A DNA stretch of 64,000 bases from Novispirillum itersonii (GTDB taxonomy: Bacteria; Pseudomonadota; Alphaproteobacteria; Rhodospirillales; Rhodospirillaceae), in the NCBI RefSeq assembly GCF_014205675.1, contig NZ_JACIIX010000002.1, forward strand, positions 336,550 to 400,549. The letters are read 5' to 3'. This document shows, piece by piece, positions 35,238 to 45,378 of this stretch (positions within the stretch are counted from its first letter, which is position 1; each line of letters starts with the position of its first letter). The notes under the pieces are model-generated. The model did no database searches, was not told the DNA's origin, and was given only the letters and a program-made list of their open reading frames with translations. The position numbers were made by a program, and so were the translations under genes.

Positions 35238-37619
35238 TTACTTGGTTTTCCAGCCAGCGCGGGCGAAAGCATCAGCCAGAGAGCCCATGTCCTGCTTCTG
35301 CGGTTTGGCGGCGGCAGGTTTGGGGGCCATAGCGGGCTTCCCGGTGCCTGTGGCACGGTCTGCGCCGGTACGGCCTGCGCCTGTTGTCTTCTCGCGGCCT
35401 ACGCCGCTGGGGGCGGCAGACCGTGGCCGGTCTTCCTTCGGGCCGGGCTCGTCGCTCATGCGGCGGGTCAGGGCGATGCGGTTGCGCTTCAGGTCCACTT
35501 CCAGAACCTTCACCTTCACCACATCCCCGGCCTTCACCACATCGCGCGGATCCTTCACGAAGCCGTCGGCAAGGGCGGAAATGTGGATCAGCCCGTCCTG
35601 ATGGACGCCGATATCAACAAAGGCCCCGAAATTGGCGACGTTGGTCACGGTGCCTTCCAGCACCATGCCCGGCTTCAGGTCGCTGACCTTTTCCACCCCT
35701 TCCATGAAGGTGGCGGTCTTGAATTCGGGGCGCGGATCGCGGCCCGGCTTTTCCAGTTCCTTCAGAATATCGGCCACCGTCGGCACCCCGAAGGTGTCAT
35801 CGGTGAACTGTTCCGGCCGCAGGGGGCGCAGGATGGCGACATTGCCGATCAGGCCGTCGATATTGGTGTTGGCGGCCTTCAGGATCCGCTGCACCACCGG
35901 ATAGGCTTCCGGGTGGACCGAGGAGGTATCCAGCGGCTGAGTACCGTTGCGGATGCGCAGAAACCCGGCGCACTGCTCGAAGGTCTTCGGGCCGACACCG
36001 CTGACATTCAGCAGGTCCTTGCGGCTGGAGAACGGGCCGTTGGCATCGCGGTGCGAGACGATGTTTTCCGCCAGACGCTCCGACAGCCCGGCCACCCGCG
36101 ACAGCAGCGGGGCCGAGGCGGTGTTGAGGTCAACGCCGACAGCGTTCACCGCGTCTTCCACCACGCCATCCAGCGCCCGGGCCAGCTTGGTCTGCGACAC
36201 ATCGTGCTGATACTGGCCGACGCCGATGCTCTTCGGCTCGATCTTCACCAGTTCGGCCAGCGGATCCTGAAGACGGCGGCCGATGGACGCCGCCCCGCGC
36301 AGGGAAACATCCACCCCCGGCAGTTCCTTGGAGGCATAGGCCGAGGCGGAATAGACCGAGGCCCCGGCTTCGTTGACCACCACCTTGGTCAGGCGGTAAT
36401 CCGGCAGCTTGCGGATCAGCTCCATCGCCAGCCGTTCGGTTTCCCGGCCTGCGGTGCCGTTGCCGATTGCCACCAGCTCCACCTTATGCTTCATGGTCAG
36501 GGCACCCAGCACCGCCAGTGCCGCATCCCACTGCCGCTGCGGCTCGTGCGGATAGATGGTGGCGGTTTCCACCAGCTTACCGGTGGCATCCACCACCGCC
36601 ACCTTGACGCCGGTGCGGAAACCCGGATCAAGGCCCAGCGTCGGGCGCATCCCGGCCGGGGCCAGCAGCAGCAGGTCCTTCAGGTTGGCGGCGAACACGC
36701 GGATCGCCTCTTCCTCGGCGGCGTCGCGCAGGCGGCCCATCAGGTCCATTTCAATATGGCCGGACAGCTTGACCTTCCACGTCCAGCGCACCACCTCGAC
36801 CAGCCACTTGTCGGCGGCGCGGCCCTTGTCGATGATGCCGGTGAAGGCGGCAATCTTCCGTTCGGCCGGGCCGGGATCACGCGGGTTTTCCGGGTCGTTG
36901 CGGTGGACCAGTGCCAGACGCAGCACCCCTTCGTCGCGGCCCCGGAACATCGCCAGCGCCCGGTGACTCGGCGCCTTCTGGATCGGTTCCCGGTGGTCGA
37001 AGTAATCGGCGAACTTTGATCCTGTCTCCTGCTTGCCGTCGATCACGGCGGAGGTCAGGAAGCCATCGGTCCACATCATGTCACGCAGCCCGCCGACCAG
37101 TTCGGCATTTTCGGCAAAGCGTTCGATCAGGATATGCTTGGCCCCTTCCAGCGCGGCGGCGGCATCGGTGATCCCGGCCTCTTCGTTCAGGAAGCGGGCG
37201 GCCTCCGTCTGCGGGTCCAGCGTCGGGTCGGCATACAGGGCGTCGGCCAGCGGCTCCAGCCCCGCCTCGCGGGCGATCATCGCCTTGGTGCGGCGCTTGG
37301 GCTTGTAGGGCAGATAGATGTCTTCCAGCCGGGTCTTGGTATCGGCGGTGATGATCTGCTTCCGCAGCTCATCGGTCATCTTGCCCTGCTCTTCGATGCT
37401 TTTCAGCACCGTCTGGCGGCGGTCTTCCAGTTCCCGCAGGTACACCAGCCGTTCTTCCAGCGTGCGCAGCTGCGCATCATCCAGCCCGCCGGTCACTTCC
37501 TTACGGTAGCGGGCGATGAAGGGCACCGTCGAGCCGGAATCCAGAAGCTCGACGGCGGCATTCACCTGTGCTTCGCGGCATGACAGTTCCTGGGCAATCT
37601 GGGCAGCAATCGACAGCAT
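35238..37619 (-). CDS. tex: Tex family RNA-binding transcription accessory protein
   Basis: Nucleic-acid-binding protein of 793 residues with the standard Tex order: helical N-terminus, YqgF-like RNase-fold region ([16 protein letters not shown] near 330), helix-hairpin-helix repeats ([24 protein letters not shown]) and an S1 domain ([23 protein letters not shown] near 660). A basic, low-complexity C-terminal extension of about 60 residues follows ([20 protein letters not shown]). Tex affects transcription and RNA turnover. GGGAG precedes the ATG by ten bases. Confidence 0.95.
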   Translation of the reverse strand: MLSIAAQIAQELSCREAQVNAAVELLDSGSTVPFIARYRKEVTGGLDDAQLRTLEERLVYLRELEDRRQTVLKSIEEQGKMTDELRKQIITADTKTRLEDIYLPYKPKRRTKAMIAREAGLEPLADALYADPTLDPQTEAARFLNEEAGITDAAAALEGAKHILIERFAENAELVGGLRDMMWTDGFLTSAVIDGKQETGSKFADYFDHREPIQKAPSHRALAMFRGRDEGVLRLALVHRNDPENPRDPGPAERKIAAFTGIIDKGRAADKWLVEVVRWTWKVKLSGHIEMDLMGRLRDAAEEEAIRVFAANLKDLLLLAPAGMRPTLGLDPGFRTGVKVAVVDATGKLVETATIYPHEPQRQWDAALAVLGALTMKHKVELVAIGNGTAGRETERLAMELIRKLPDYRLTKVVVNEAGASVYSASAYASKELPGVDVSLRGAASIGRRLQDPLAELVKIEPKSIGVGQYQHDVSQTKLARALDGVVEDAVNAVGVDLNTASAPLLSRVAGLSERLAENIVSHRDANGPFSSRKDLLNVSGVGPKTFEQCAGFLRIRNGTQPLDTSSVHPEAYPVVQRILKAANTNIDGLIGNVAILRPLRPEQFTDDTFGVPTVADILKELEKPGRDPRPEFKTATFMEGVEKVSDLKPGMVLEGTVTNVANFGAFVDIGVHQDGLIHISALADGFVKDPRDVVKAGDVVKVKVLEVDLKRNRIALTRRMSDEPGPKEDRPRSAAPSGVGREKTTGAGRTGADRATGTGKPAMAPKPAAAKPQKQDMGSLADAFARAGWKTK

Positions 37620-37851
37620 TTAACGGATGACTCCCGTTTCAAAAACACAAAGGGGCCCCGGAAAGGGCGCCCGCCCCTGACCCTATCGCGTTTTCAGGGG
37701 AGGTGGCAACCATGGCGAGGCCATAGACAACTGCGCGCTCTGTCTGTGCGGGCGATCAAGTAAAAATCTTATCTATATGTAATAAAACATTATCTGGAGC
37801 GCGGTTTCTGGATCCGGTAGCGCTGCGGATGGGGACAACGGGGCGATAGAC

Positions 37852-37892
37852 GGAGGAACAGGGCGGTCACGCGCCCTGTTTAATTGCGCATG
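37852..37892 (+). promoter_or_regulatory. Hairpin between Shine-Dalgarno and start of the membrane chemoreceptor
   Basis: GGAGG lies at 37852-37856, too far from the ATG at 37890. The 24 bases between 37857 and 37880 form a perfect 9-bp hairpin (AACAGGGCG, loop GTCACG, CGCCCTGTT). With the hairpin folded, the effective spacing falls to nine bases. Such hairpin-bridged sites are known, for example in phage T4 gene 38. No other good ribosome binding site is visible. The remainder of 37620-37851 shows nothing I can name. Confidence 0.5.
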
Positions 37893-39584
37893 ATCCTGTG
37901 GAATATTCGCGTTCAGACGCGCCTGATCCTTCTGGTGTCCATTCTCTGCGGCGTCATCGCCGGTGTCGGGGTGGCCGGGGTCTGGGGCGGATCCACCGCC
38001 CGGCAGGCTTTGGACAGCATCCGGCGGGACCGGGTGGCCCCGATCGAGCTGCTGAAGCAGATCGGGCAGGATTATCAGCGGCTGGTCGATCAGGTGAACC
38101 GCTTTGATGCCGGGCAGGTCTCAGCGGCCGAGGCCGAGGCCACCATCGCCGCGCTACGCGCGCAGACCGGTAGCGGCTGGCAGCAGGTCCGACCCTTTTT
38201 CCGGTCGCCTGAGGAGATCCGGGCCGCCGACGACTACGAGGCGCTGGTCTTCACCGCCGCCCAGAAGGTCGACTGGCTGGTGCAGGCGATCCAGAGCGGC
38301 GATGCCGAGATGGTCAACCGCTTCAACCGCGATTACCTCTACCCGACGGTCAGCGAGCTGACAGCGGCGTTGGATGGGCTGGAACGGCAGCATCTGGAGG
38401 CAATGAAGGCGTCCTACGATGCCTATGGCGCGACCTATGCGCTGGTTCTGGCGCTGGTGATCGGCGGCGGTGTCGCCGGGTGTCTGATCGGGGCCGGGGT
38501 TGGCTTTGCGGTGATCCGCTCAGTGGAGCGCCCGTTGCAGCGGCTGGAACAGACCGTCAGTGGTCTGGCGGGCGGTGATCTGGAAACCCCGGCGGCGGTG
38601 GTCGGACGCGGGAATGAATTTGTGCCGCTGGCGCAGGGGCTGGAGGAATGGCGTCAGGCGATGCGTCAGGCCCGGGCGTTGCAGGCGGCGGAGCAGGAGG
38701 CGCAGGCCCGGCAACAGCAGCGCCAGCAGGCGCTGGAGGTGGCGATTGACGGCTTTGACCAGTCGATTGCCGATGTGGCGGAAGCGCTGCGGCTGGCGGT
38801 CGGCAGCATGCGCACCTCGGCTGACGGTCTGGTCCGGAATGCCGGACAGGCGCAGGCCCGCACCAATGACGCGGCGGAGCAGATTGAACAGGCGGTCGGC
38901 AGCCTTGAGACCATTTCCGCCGCCAGCACGGAGTTGAGCGCCTCCATCGCCGAGGTGTCCCGGCAGGCCCATGAGACGGCGGAACTGGCTGACGATGCGG
39001 TGGGCGATGTCGGCGATGTCCGCCAGCGGGTTGCCCAGTTGGCCGAGGTGACCGGCAAAATCGGCGCGACCGTCACCCTGATCGGTGATATTGCCGCCCG
39101 CACCAATCTGCTGGCCCTGAATGCCACCATCGAAGCCGCCCGGGCCGGAGCACTGGGCAAAGGCTTTGCCGTGGTGGCGGGCGAGGTGAAAGGGTTGGCC
39201 GGGCAGACGGCGGCGGCAACAGAGGACATCACCGGTCTGATTGCGGCCATTCAGGTGGAAACCTCGGCGGTGGTCGGGGCGATTGAGGCGGTCAGCAGCC
39301 GCATTGCCCGGATTAGTGAACACGCCCACGCCACCGCCGGGGCGGCGGAACAGCAGGACAGCGCGACGGCGGAGATTTCCCGCTCGGTGGTGGCGGCGTC
39401 GGAGCGGACCCGCGAGGTCAGCGACCGGGTCCGCGATGTGTCGATGGCCGCCGATGAGACCGGGACCATGGCCCAGCAGGTGTTTTCCGCTGCGGACAGT
39501 CTGGTGCAGCGCCGCCGGGTGCTGGATGAGGCGGTCAGCAGCTTCCTTGTCACCGTCCGGGAGGATACCCCGCAGGCGGCCTGA
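37890..39584 (+). CDS. Membrane methyl-accepting chemotaxis protein
   Basis: Transmembrane chemoreceptor of 564 residues. Helix 1 is at about 9-32, a helical periplasmic sensor of about 150 residues follows, helix 2 is near 183-210, then HAMP and a cytoplasmic signalling domain with tip [25 protein letters not shown]. The periplasmic domain has the acidic helical look of a four-helix-bundle sensor; the ligand is unknown. ATG 37890 ([12 protein letters not shown]) is preferred to TTG 37884. It is divergent from tex. Confidence 0.9.
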   Translation: MILWNIRVQTRLILLVSILCGVIAGVGVAGVWGGSTARQALDSIRRDRVAPIELLKQIGQDYQRLVDQVNRFDAGQVSAAEAEATIAALRAQTGSGWQQVRPFFRSPEEIRAADDYEALVFTAAQKVDWLVQAIQSGDAEMVNRFNRDYLYPTVSELTAALDGLERQHLEAMKASYDAYGATYALVLALVIGGGVAGCLIGAGVGFAVIRSVERPLQRLEQTVSGLAGGDLETPAAVVGRGNEFVPLAQGLEEWRQAMRQARALQAAEQEAQARQQQRQQALEVAIDGFDQSIADVAEALRLAVGSMRTSADGLVRNAGQAQARTNDAAEQIEQAVGSLETISAASTELSASIAEVSRQAHETAELADDAVGDVGDVRQRVAQLAEVTGKIGATVTLIGDIAARTNLLALNATIEAARAGALGKGFAVVAGEVKGLAGQTAAATEDITGLIAAIQVETSAVVGAIEAVSSRIARISEHAHATAGAAEQQDSATAEISRSVVAASERTREVSDRVRDVSMAADETGTMAQQVFSAADSLVQRRRVLDEAVSSFLVTVREDTPQAA

Positions 39585-39629
39585 GGACAGGACGCCTGAA
39601 GACACTGATGGCGGGCGTCCGGTGCGGGG

Positions 39630-41138
39630 TCAGGTCACCCGCACCACCCCCATCATGCCGCTGGCCTGATGCTCGATGATATGACAGTGCATCATCCAGT
39701 CGCCGGGGTTGTCGGCCACCACCGCCACCACCGCCCGTTCCTTGGGGCCGAGCAGCACGGTATCGCCGATCTGTCCGATCCGCAGCCCGTCGCGGGTGGA
39801 GGAGACCATCTGCACCGCCAGCCCGTGCAGGTGGATCGGGTGTGGATGCGGGGTGTAGTTGGTCAGTTCCAGCAGATAGGTGCGGTTGCGCTCCAGCGTC
39901 GCCAGCGGGGTGCCGTCGCCGCAGATGGCGGCTTTGGCCTCGGCGAAGCTCTGGCCCGGCAGCATCGGCAACTCCGGCGTCGGGCCGGTGACTCCATAGG
40001 CCTCCACCCACGCCCGGCGGTTGATCGACCACAGTGCCGGTTTGGCGGTGCTGCTTTTTTCCCCGTCCTCAACCCCGGCCCCGAAGTCAAAGCGCAGGCT
40101 TTCGGCGGTTTTCAGGTCCGGCCTGCTCACCGGATTGGCGGGCAGGGGGTTCCGTTGCGGCAGCCGCCGTTTCCGCGATGGGCCCTCGGCGGTCAGGGTC
40201 ACCACCGTCCACGGGCTGCTGCTGGAGGTGTTGCTGAAGCTGACGCGGTCTCCGGCCCGCTCCGGCATCCGCACCAGCAGGTCGCAGCGCATGCCGGGGC
40301 CGATGCTTTCGCGGTCCAGTGTCTCCGGCTTTGCCAGCGGATGGCCGTCGATGGCGATCACCTGTACCGCCGCACCTTTGGGCAGGTCATCGGCAACAAT
40401 CCGCAGGATGCGGGTGACATCAGCATTGCACAGCCGCAGGCGCACCAGCCCTCCGGCGGGGGCGGTCAGAACCGGGGCTTCCTGCCCGGAGGCGGTGTGC
40501 AGCGGGCCGAAGGTGCCCGCCCGCCCGGATTCCCGTTCATCGACCAGATCCAGCCACGCCCCGTCGCTGCCGATCCGCCAGTCGCGCAGCAACAGCGGGA
40601 TATCGGCGTCAAAGCCGGGGTCCTGGGCTTCCTCGACGATCAGCAGGGCGGACAGGCCGCGCGAAAGTTGGGTCAGGCTGTTCAGGTGCGGGTGCAGCCA
40701 GAAGGTTCCGGCATCCGGCGGGGTGAAGGTATAGGTGAAGCTGTCACCGGGGTTGACCGGGTTCTGGGTCAGGAACGGCACCCCGTCCATCGCCACCGGC
40801 AGCCGCAGCCCGTGCCAGTGCACGGTGGTCGGTTCCGGCAGGTGGTTGGTGAACACCGCCGTGAACGGCTGCCCCTGTCTGGCCCGCAGGATCATCGGTT
40901 GGGGGGCGGTGCCCGGGGCGGCGGCTCCGTCGGCCCGGTAGCTCCACAGGGTTTCGGTCCGTCCGGGGCGGAAGCTGTGGGGCAGGGGCTGTGCCGAGAA
41001 TGCGGCGCTGACCCCGGCGGCCCGGGCGACCCGGCCGCCGAGCAACGGCGGAAAAGCGGCGGAAACCGTGGCGGCGGTAGAAACGGCAACGCCACCGCGC
41101 AGCAGGGTGCGGCGGCTGATACAGGGATGTCCGGTCAT
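39630..41138 (-). CDS. Multicopper oxidase, Tat-exported
   Basis: Periplasmic copper oxidase of about 502 residues. The N-terminus MTGHPCISRRTLLRGG has a twin-arginine signal (R9-R10), as expected for a cofactor protein folded before export. All copper-binding blocks are present: HWHG, FWLHPH, HPIHLHG and the C-terminal HCHIIEHQASGMM, giving type 1, 2 and 3 sites with a probable Met axial ligand. ATG 41138 is favoured; ATG 41150 adds four residues. It diverges from the iron locus across a Fur-like palindrome, which favours a ferroxidase role over laccase or copper tolerance. Confidence 0.88.
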   Translation of the reverse strand: MTGHPCISRRTLLRGGVAVSTAATVSAAFPPLLGGRVARAAGVSAAFSAQPLPHSFRPGRTETLWSYRADGAAAPGTAPQPMILRARQGQPFTAVFTNHLPEPTTVHWHGLRLPVAMDGVPFLTQNPVNPGDSFTYTFTPPDAGTFWLHPHLNSLTQLSRGLSALLIVEEAQDPGFDADIPLLLRDWRIGSDGAWLDLVDERESGRAGTFGPLHTASGQEAPVLTAPAGGLVRLRLCNADVTRILRIVADDLPKGAAVQVIAIDGHPLAKPETLDRESIGPGMRCDLLVRMPERAGDRVSFSNTSSSSPWTVVTLTAEGPSRKRRLPQRNPLPANPVSRPDLKTAESLRFDFGAGVEDGEKSSTAKPALWSINRRAWVEAYGVTGPTPELPMLPGQSFAEAKAAICGDGTPLATLERNRTYLLELTNYTPHPHPIHLHGLAVQMVSSTRDGLRIGQIGDTVLLGPKERAVVAVVADNPGDWMMHCHIIEHQASGMMGVVRVT

Positions 41139-41192
41139 GGCGAAAACCATTTTTCTTTTGCTGGCTTTACCTTACGGCCCTGCGAGTGATTT

Positions 41193-41207
41193 TGCAAATA
41201 ATTTGCA
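41193..41207. promoter_or_regulatory. Fur-like operator of the iron locus
   Basis: TGCAAAT-A-ATTTGCA is a perfect 7-1-7 palindrome with the TG..AAT-n-ATT..CA layout of Fur-family boxes. It lies between the multicopper oxidase gene and the imelysin operon, so iron-loaded Fur could repress both. Mur/Irr-type regulators are alternatives in alphaproteobacteria. Confidence 0.7.
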
Positions 41208-41330
41208 TTGACCCTGCCGGACGGCGGCGTTACCACACAAAGGCGCCGCGCCGGATCAGATCCCGGATCTTTGCGCCGGTACGGCCCCTTACCATACGCA
41301 ACCTTACGCTCTGAAGCGGGGAGAAGCAGG

Positions 41331-42599
41331 ATGAAAGCGCTGTTGGCGGCAACGTCGGTTCTGGCCATGGTGGTTGGCGCATCCCTTCCGGTGCAGGCGG
41401 CAGCGCCGTCGAACAAGGAAGTGGTTGCCACCTATGTCACCATCGCCCATGCCAAGTTTCAGGATACGGTGATTGCCGCCAAGGCCCTGAAGACGGCGGT
41501 TGACGCGATGATCGCCAACCCGACCCCGGAAACCCTTTCCAAGGCCCGGGACGCATGGAAGGCCGCCCGCGTGCCGTACATGCAGACCGAAGTCTACCGC
41601 TTCGGCAACCCGATCGTTGATGACTGGGAAGGCAAGGTCAATTCCTGGCCGCTGGACGAAGGCCTGATCGACTATGTCGACACCGCCAAATATGGCGAGG
41701 AGTCGGACGAAAACCCGTATTTCCGGGCCAATGTGATCGCCAACAAGTCGGTCAAGCTGGGTGGCAAGACCATCAACGCCAGCAAGATCGACAGGAAGCT
41801 GCTGGGCAAGACCCTGCATGGCATCGACGAGATCGAGGCGAACGTCGCCACCGGCTATCACGCCATTGAATTCCTGCTGTGGGGGCAGGACCTGAACGGC
41901 ACCGGCCCGGGTGCCGGGGACCGCAAGGTCACCGACTTTGACCCCAAGGCCTGCACCAACGGCAACTGCGAGCGCCGGATCCAGTACCTGAAGACCGCCG
42001 TTGATCTGCTGATTGACGACCTGTCGGAAATGGAAAAGGCGTGGTCGGCCAAGGGTGCCGCCGGCAAGGCCCTGACCAAGGGCAAGCCGGAAAAGGCGCT
42101 GGTGGCGATGCTGACCGGCATGGGCAGCCTGTCTTACGGCGAACTGGCCGGGGAACGCATGAAGCTGGGCCTGATGCTGCATGACCCGGAAGAAGAGCAG
42201 GACTGCTTCTCTGACAACACCCATAACTCCCACTACTACGATGCCGTCGGCATCCGCAGCGTCTTCACCGGCAGCTATACCCGCCTTGACGGCAGCGTCA
42301 TCAGCGGTCCGGCCCTGAAGGACATCGTTCCGGCCGCCGAAGGGCAGGAACTGGCGGCGGCGCTGGATGCCTCGGTGGCCAAGATGCAGGTTCTGGTGGA
42401 CCGCGCCAACGGCGGCGAGGCCTATGACCAGATGATCGGTGAAGGCAATGCCGCCGGGAACGCGGCAGTGCAGGCGGCGATTGATGCCCTGCTGGCCCAG
42501 ACCAAGGTGATCGAACGCACCACCAAGGTGATGGGGCTGGAAAAGATTGCCTTTGAAGGCTCTGACAGCCTCGATAACCCGTCGGCGGTCGGTAAGTAA
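41331..42599 (+). CDS. irpA: Imelysin-family periplasmic protein, IrpA-like
   Basis: Iron-regulated M75-type imelysin, 422 residues with a Sec signal peptide (cleavage near VQAAA, about 24). The GXHXXE motif is intact: G175, H177, E180 in GYHAIEFLLWG, a proposed metal site. Imelysins are not proven peptidases and are thought to bind iron or heme in uptake systems. ATG 41331 has GGGGAG seven bases upstream. It is the first gene of the operon and follows the Fur-like box by about 120 bases. Confidence 0.9.
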   Translation: MKALLAATSVLAMVVGASLPVQAAAPSNKEVVATYVTIAHAKFQDTVIAAKALKTAVDAMIANPTPETLSKARDAWKAARVPYMQTEVYRFGNPIVDDWEGKVNSWPLDEGLIDYVDTAKYGEESDENPYFRANVIANKSVKLGGKTINASKIDRKLLGKTLHGIDEIEANVATGYHAIEFLLWGQDLNGTGPGAGDRKVTDFDPKACTNGNCERRIQYLKTAVDLLIDDLSEMEKAWSAKGAAGKALTKGKPEKALVAMLTGMGSLSYGELAGERMKLGLMLHDPEEEQDCFSDNTHNSHYYDAVGIRSVFTGSYTRLDGSVISGPALKDIVPAAEGQELAAALDASVAKMQVLVDRANGGEAYDQMIGEGNAAGNAAVQAAIDALLAQTKVIERTTKVMGLEKIAFEGSDSLDNPSAVGK

Positions 42600-42629
42600 T
42601 TCCGCCTGATCTGTTGCTGTTGTGCCCGC

Positions 42630-42658
42630 GGGGGCCGGAAGAGTCTTCCGGCCCCCGT
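42630..42658 (+). terminator. Strong hairpin after irpA
   Basis: CGGGGGCCGGAAG (42630-42642) pairs perfectly with CTTCCGGCCCCCG (42646-42658) around a three-base loop. No T-run follows, so partial termination or 3'-end protection that keeps irpA in excess is more likely than full termination. Confidence 0.55.
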
Positions 42659-42691
42659 TGGTCCTTCCGGTTGCCTCTGTCTGGAATTGCT

Positions 42692-44152
42692 ATGAAATAC
42701 GCGGTTCTGCCGTTGCTTCTGTGTTCGGTCCTCGGTCTGTCCACCCCGGCGGGGGCGGTGGAGCCTGTGGCCTTTACCCCGGGGGAGGACCGTCCGGCGG
42801 GGGACCTGACCCATCATCAGCTCCGGGACAGAAAGGCCTTCACCCGCCCGGCAGCGACCCTGACGGCAGACCAGATGATGCGGTTCCGGCTGGGGGACAG
42901 TTTCTTCCGGCGCCTGTGGGTGTCGGCCCCGGCGTCAACACAGGCGGCGGACGGGCTGGGGCCGCTGTTCAATTCCCGCTCCTGCCAGCGCTGCCACGTC
43001 GGCGACGGGCGCGGCCATCTGCCGGATGGCACCATGGGGTCCGAAGCTTTCTTCCTGCGGCTGTCGGTGCCGCCGCGCACGGAGGACGAACGGCAGGTCC
43101 TTGCCTCCGGGCGGCAGGCGGTGATCCCCGATCCGGTTTACGGAACCCAGCTTCAGACCTCTTCGGTGCAGGGCCACCCGGCGGAGGGGAAGGTGGAGAT
43201 TGACTGGACCGAGCAGCGGGTCCGTCTGGCGGATGGGGACTGGGTTCCGCTGCGCCAGCCGCACTACCGGATCACCGGCCTTGCCTATGGGCCGTTGGAT
43301 CCGCAGGTCATGGTTTCCCCCCGCGTTGCCCCGCCGATGATCGGCCTTGGCCTGCTGGAGGCGGTGCCGGAGGCCGATCTTCTGGCCCATGAGGATCCGG
43401 ATGACCGCGATGGCGACGGGATCTCCGGCCGGGCCAACCGGGTGTGGGATGTGGCCGCCGGAGCGGTGCGGATCGGGCGCTTTGGCTGGAAAGCCGGGCA
43501 GCCGACGCTGGACCAGCAGAACCAGAGCGCCTTCAACGGTGATATCGGCCTGTCGACCCCGCTGTTCCCCAAAGCCTCCGGGGACTGTACGGCGGCGCAG
43601 GCGGACTGCCTGACCGCCCCCAGCGGCAACAGCCCGCAGTATGAAAACCTTGAGGCCCCGCACGCCGTCACCGATCTGGTGCTGTTTTACACCCGCACCC
43701 TGTCCGGCCCGGCCCGGGACCGGGCTGCCGCCACAGATCCGCAGGTGCTGCGCGGTAAGGCGCTGTTCACCGCCACCGGCTGTGCCGCCTGCCACACCCC
43801 GCAGCAGCGCACCGCCCGCGCCGGGGGGGATGCCGGGGTTGATCCGGTGGTGGCCGGGCAGACGATCTGGCCTTATACCGACCTTCTGCTGCACGACATG
43901 GGCGATGGGTTGGCCGATGGCCGCCCGGAAGGGCAGGCGAATGGCCGGGAGTGGCGGACGCCGCCGCTGTGGGGGCTGGGGCTGACCGGGGTGGTCAGCC
44001 CGCGGGCCGGATATCTGCATGATGGCCGGGCCCGCACGGTTCTGGAAGCCATCCTGTGGCATGGTGGCGAGGCCGCTGCCGCCCGCGACCGGGTACAGGC
44101 CCTGCCGACGGCGGACCGCGAGGCCCTGCTGGCTTTTCTGAAATCCCTGTGA
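42692..44152 (+). CDS. Di-heme oxidoreductase, DUF1111 family
   Basis: Periplasmic c-type cytochrome of 486 residues with a Sec signal (to about AGA, 21). Two heme-binding CXXCH motifs are seen: CQRCH at 98-102 in FNSRSCQRCHVGDGRG and CAACH at 364-368. The family is annotated as thiol oxidoreductase or putative peroxidase and is the constant partner of imelysins in iron-regulated loci. A DDRDGDGISGR stretch resembles a calcium-binding loop. It may change the redox state of iron for the imelysins. Confidence 0.9.
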   Translation: MKYAVLPLLLCSVLGLSTPAGAVEPVAFTPGEDRPAGDLTHHQLRDRKAFTRPAATLTADQMMRFRLGDSFFRRLWVSAPASTQAADGLGPLFNSRSCQRCHVGDGRGHLPDGTMGSEAFFLRLSVPPRTEDERQVLASGRQAVIPDPVYGTQLQTSSVQGHPAEGKVEIDWTEQRVRLADGDWVPLRQPHYRITGLAYGPLDPQVMVSPRVAPPMIGLGLLEAVPEADLLAHEDPDDRDGDGISGRANRVWDVAAGAVRIGRFGWKAGQPTLDQQNQSAFNGDIGLSTPLFPKASGDCTAAQADCLTAPSGNSPQYENLEAPHAVTDLVLFYTRTLSGPARDRAAATDPQVLRGKALFTATGCAACHTPQQRTARAGGDAGVDPVVAGQTIWPYTDLLLHDMGDGLADGRPEGQANGREWRTPPLWGLGLTGVVSPRAGYLHDGRARTVLEAILWHGGEAAAARDRVQALPTADREALLAFLKSL

Positions 44153-44220
44153 TGATTCCTGTCTGCCGTGGTTGAATCCTGTTCCTGCCACGGTGCGCTG
44201 AAGCCGGAGAGAGAGACAAG

Positions 44221-45375
44221 ATGGGACGCAAGTCTTCCCCTTTTATGACCGTCATGGCCGGGGTCGCCGTTGCGGCTGGCCTGTCCGTTTCCCCGGCTCT
44301 GGCCGGGAAGGATACCGAGAACCCACGGGTGGTCTCTGATGCCGATATGATGGCGCTGGTGGTGGCTCAGATCGATCATCAGATCATCCCCGGCTATCAG
44401 GCGTTTTCCGTCGCGGCGGCGACACTGGCGCAGGAGGCGGGAAAGGCCTGCGCTGACAGCACCCTGTCCGGGGCGGAGATCCCGGCAGTACGGGGGGCGC
44501 ATGCGGCGGCCTTCACCGCCTGGCAGCGGGTGCAGCACCTGCGGCTGGGGCCGGTGATGGAGCAGGACCGGTTTCACCGCATTGAATACTGGCCGGATCC
44601 CAAGGGGCTGGGCGGCAAGCATCTGAAGGCCCTGCTGACTGAGGCCGATCCGCCCGCCCTGAAAGAGGTTGAGCCTGGTCGGGGTTTCCGGGGTGGCAGC
44701 ATTGCCGTGCAGGGGTTCCCGGCACTGGAACGTCTGCTGTGGGATGATGCTGCCGACGGAACGCCGCAGCGCCGCTGTCAGGTGGTGACGGCGATTGCCG
44801 ATACCGTGAAAACGATGGCGGCTGACACGCTGGACGGCTGGACCCGTCCGGACGGATTCCGGCAGCAGATGCTGGCGGCGGAAACCGGGACCCCGGCGTT
44901 CCGTGCCCCAGTGGAGGCCCTGAAGGCCCTGCATGGCAGCCTGAGTACCGGGTTGCAGGTGATGGCCGACCTGAAGCTGTCCGGGCCGTTGGGCAGCGGG
45001 CCGGACAAGGCCCGCGCCGAGAAGGGCGAGGCGTGGCGGGCGGACCTGACCCTTGCTGCCCTGCGCGCCAATGCCGAGGCGGCGCGGACCGCCTATTACG
45101 GCAGCAGCGCCGGGGAACTGAGCCTGCGCACGCTGGTGCGCCGCCACCCGGACGGCGAGGATGTGGATGTGTCAGTCAGCTATGGCCTGACCGAAGCCCT
45201 GCGCCTGCTGGAGACTCTGAAGGGGGACTGGCGGGGAACGCTGGGGAGTGCCGAGGGTTACCGGACCCTGCAACTGGTGCGCGGCAACCTTCAGACGGCG
45301 CTGGTGTCGGTCCAGACGGATGTGAATGGCATTCTCGGGCTGGGGATCGGCTTCAACGCGCTGGACGGGGACTGA
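44221..45375 (+). CDS. Second imelysin-family protein with altered motif
   Basis: Periplasmic imelysin paralogue of 384 residues with a Sec signal (cleavage near ALAG, 28). The GXHXXE position reads GFPALE (165-170), so the histidine is proline while E170 is kept. This second, shorter imelysin is the usual third member of these loci. GGAGAGAGAG precedes the ATG. The changed motif suggests different or no metal binding, with a structural or partner role. Confidence 0.85.
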   Translation: MGRKSSPFMTVMAGVAVAAGLSVSPALAGKDTENPRVVSDADMMALVVAQIDHQIIPGYQAFSVAAATLAQEAGKACADSTLSGAEIPAVRGAHAAAFTAWQRVQHLRLGPVMEQDRFHRIEYWPDPKGLGGKHLKALLTEADPPALKEVEPGRGFRGGSIAVQGFPALERLLWDDAADGTPQRRCQVVTAIADTVKTMAADTLDGWTRPDGFRQQMLAAETGTPAFRAPVEALKALHGSLSTGLQVMADLKLSGPLGSGPDKARAEKGEAWRADLTLAALRANAEAARTAYYGSSAGELSLRTLVRRHPDGEDVDVSVSYGLTEALRLLETLKGDWRGTLGSAEGYRTLQLVRGNLQTALVSVQTDVNGILGLGIGFNALDGD

Positions 45376-45378
45376 CCG

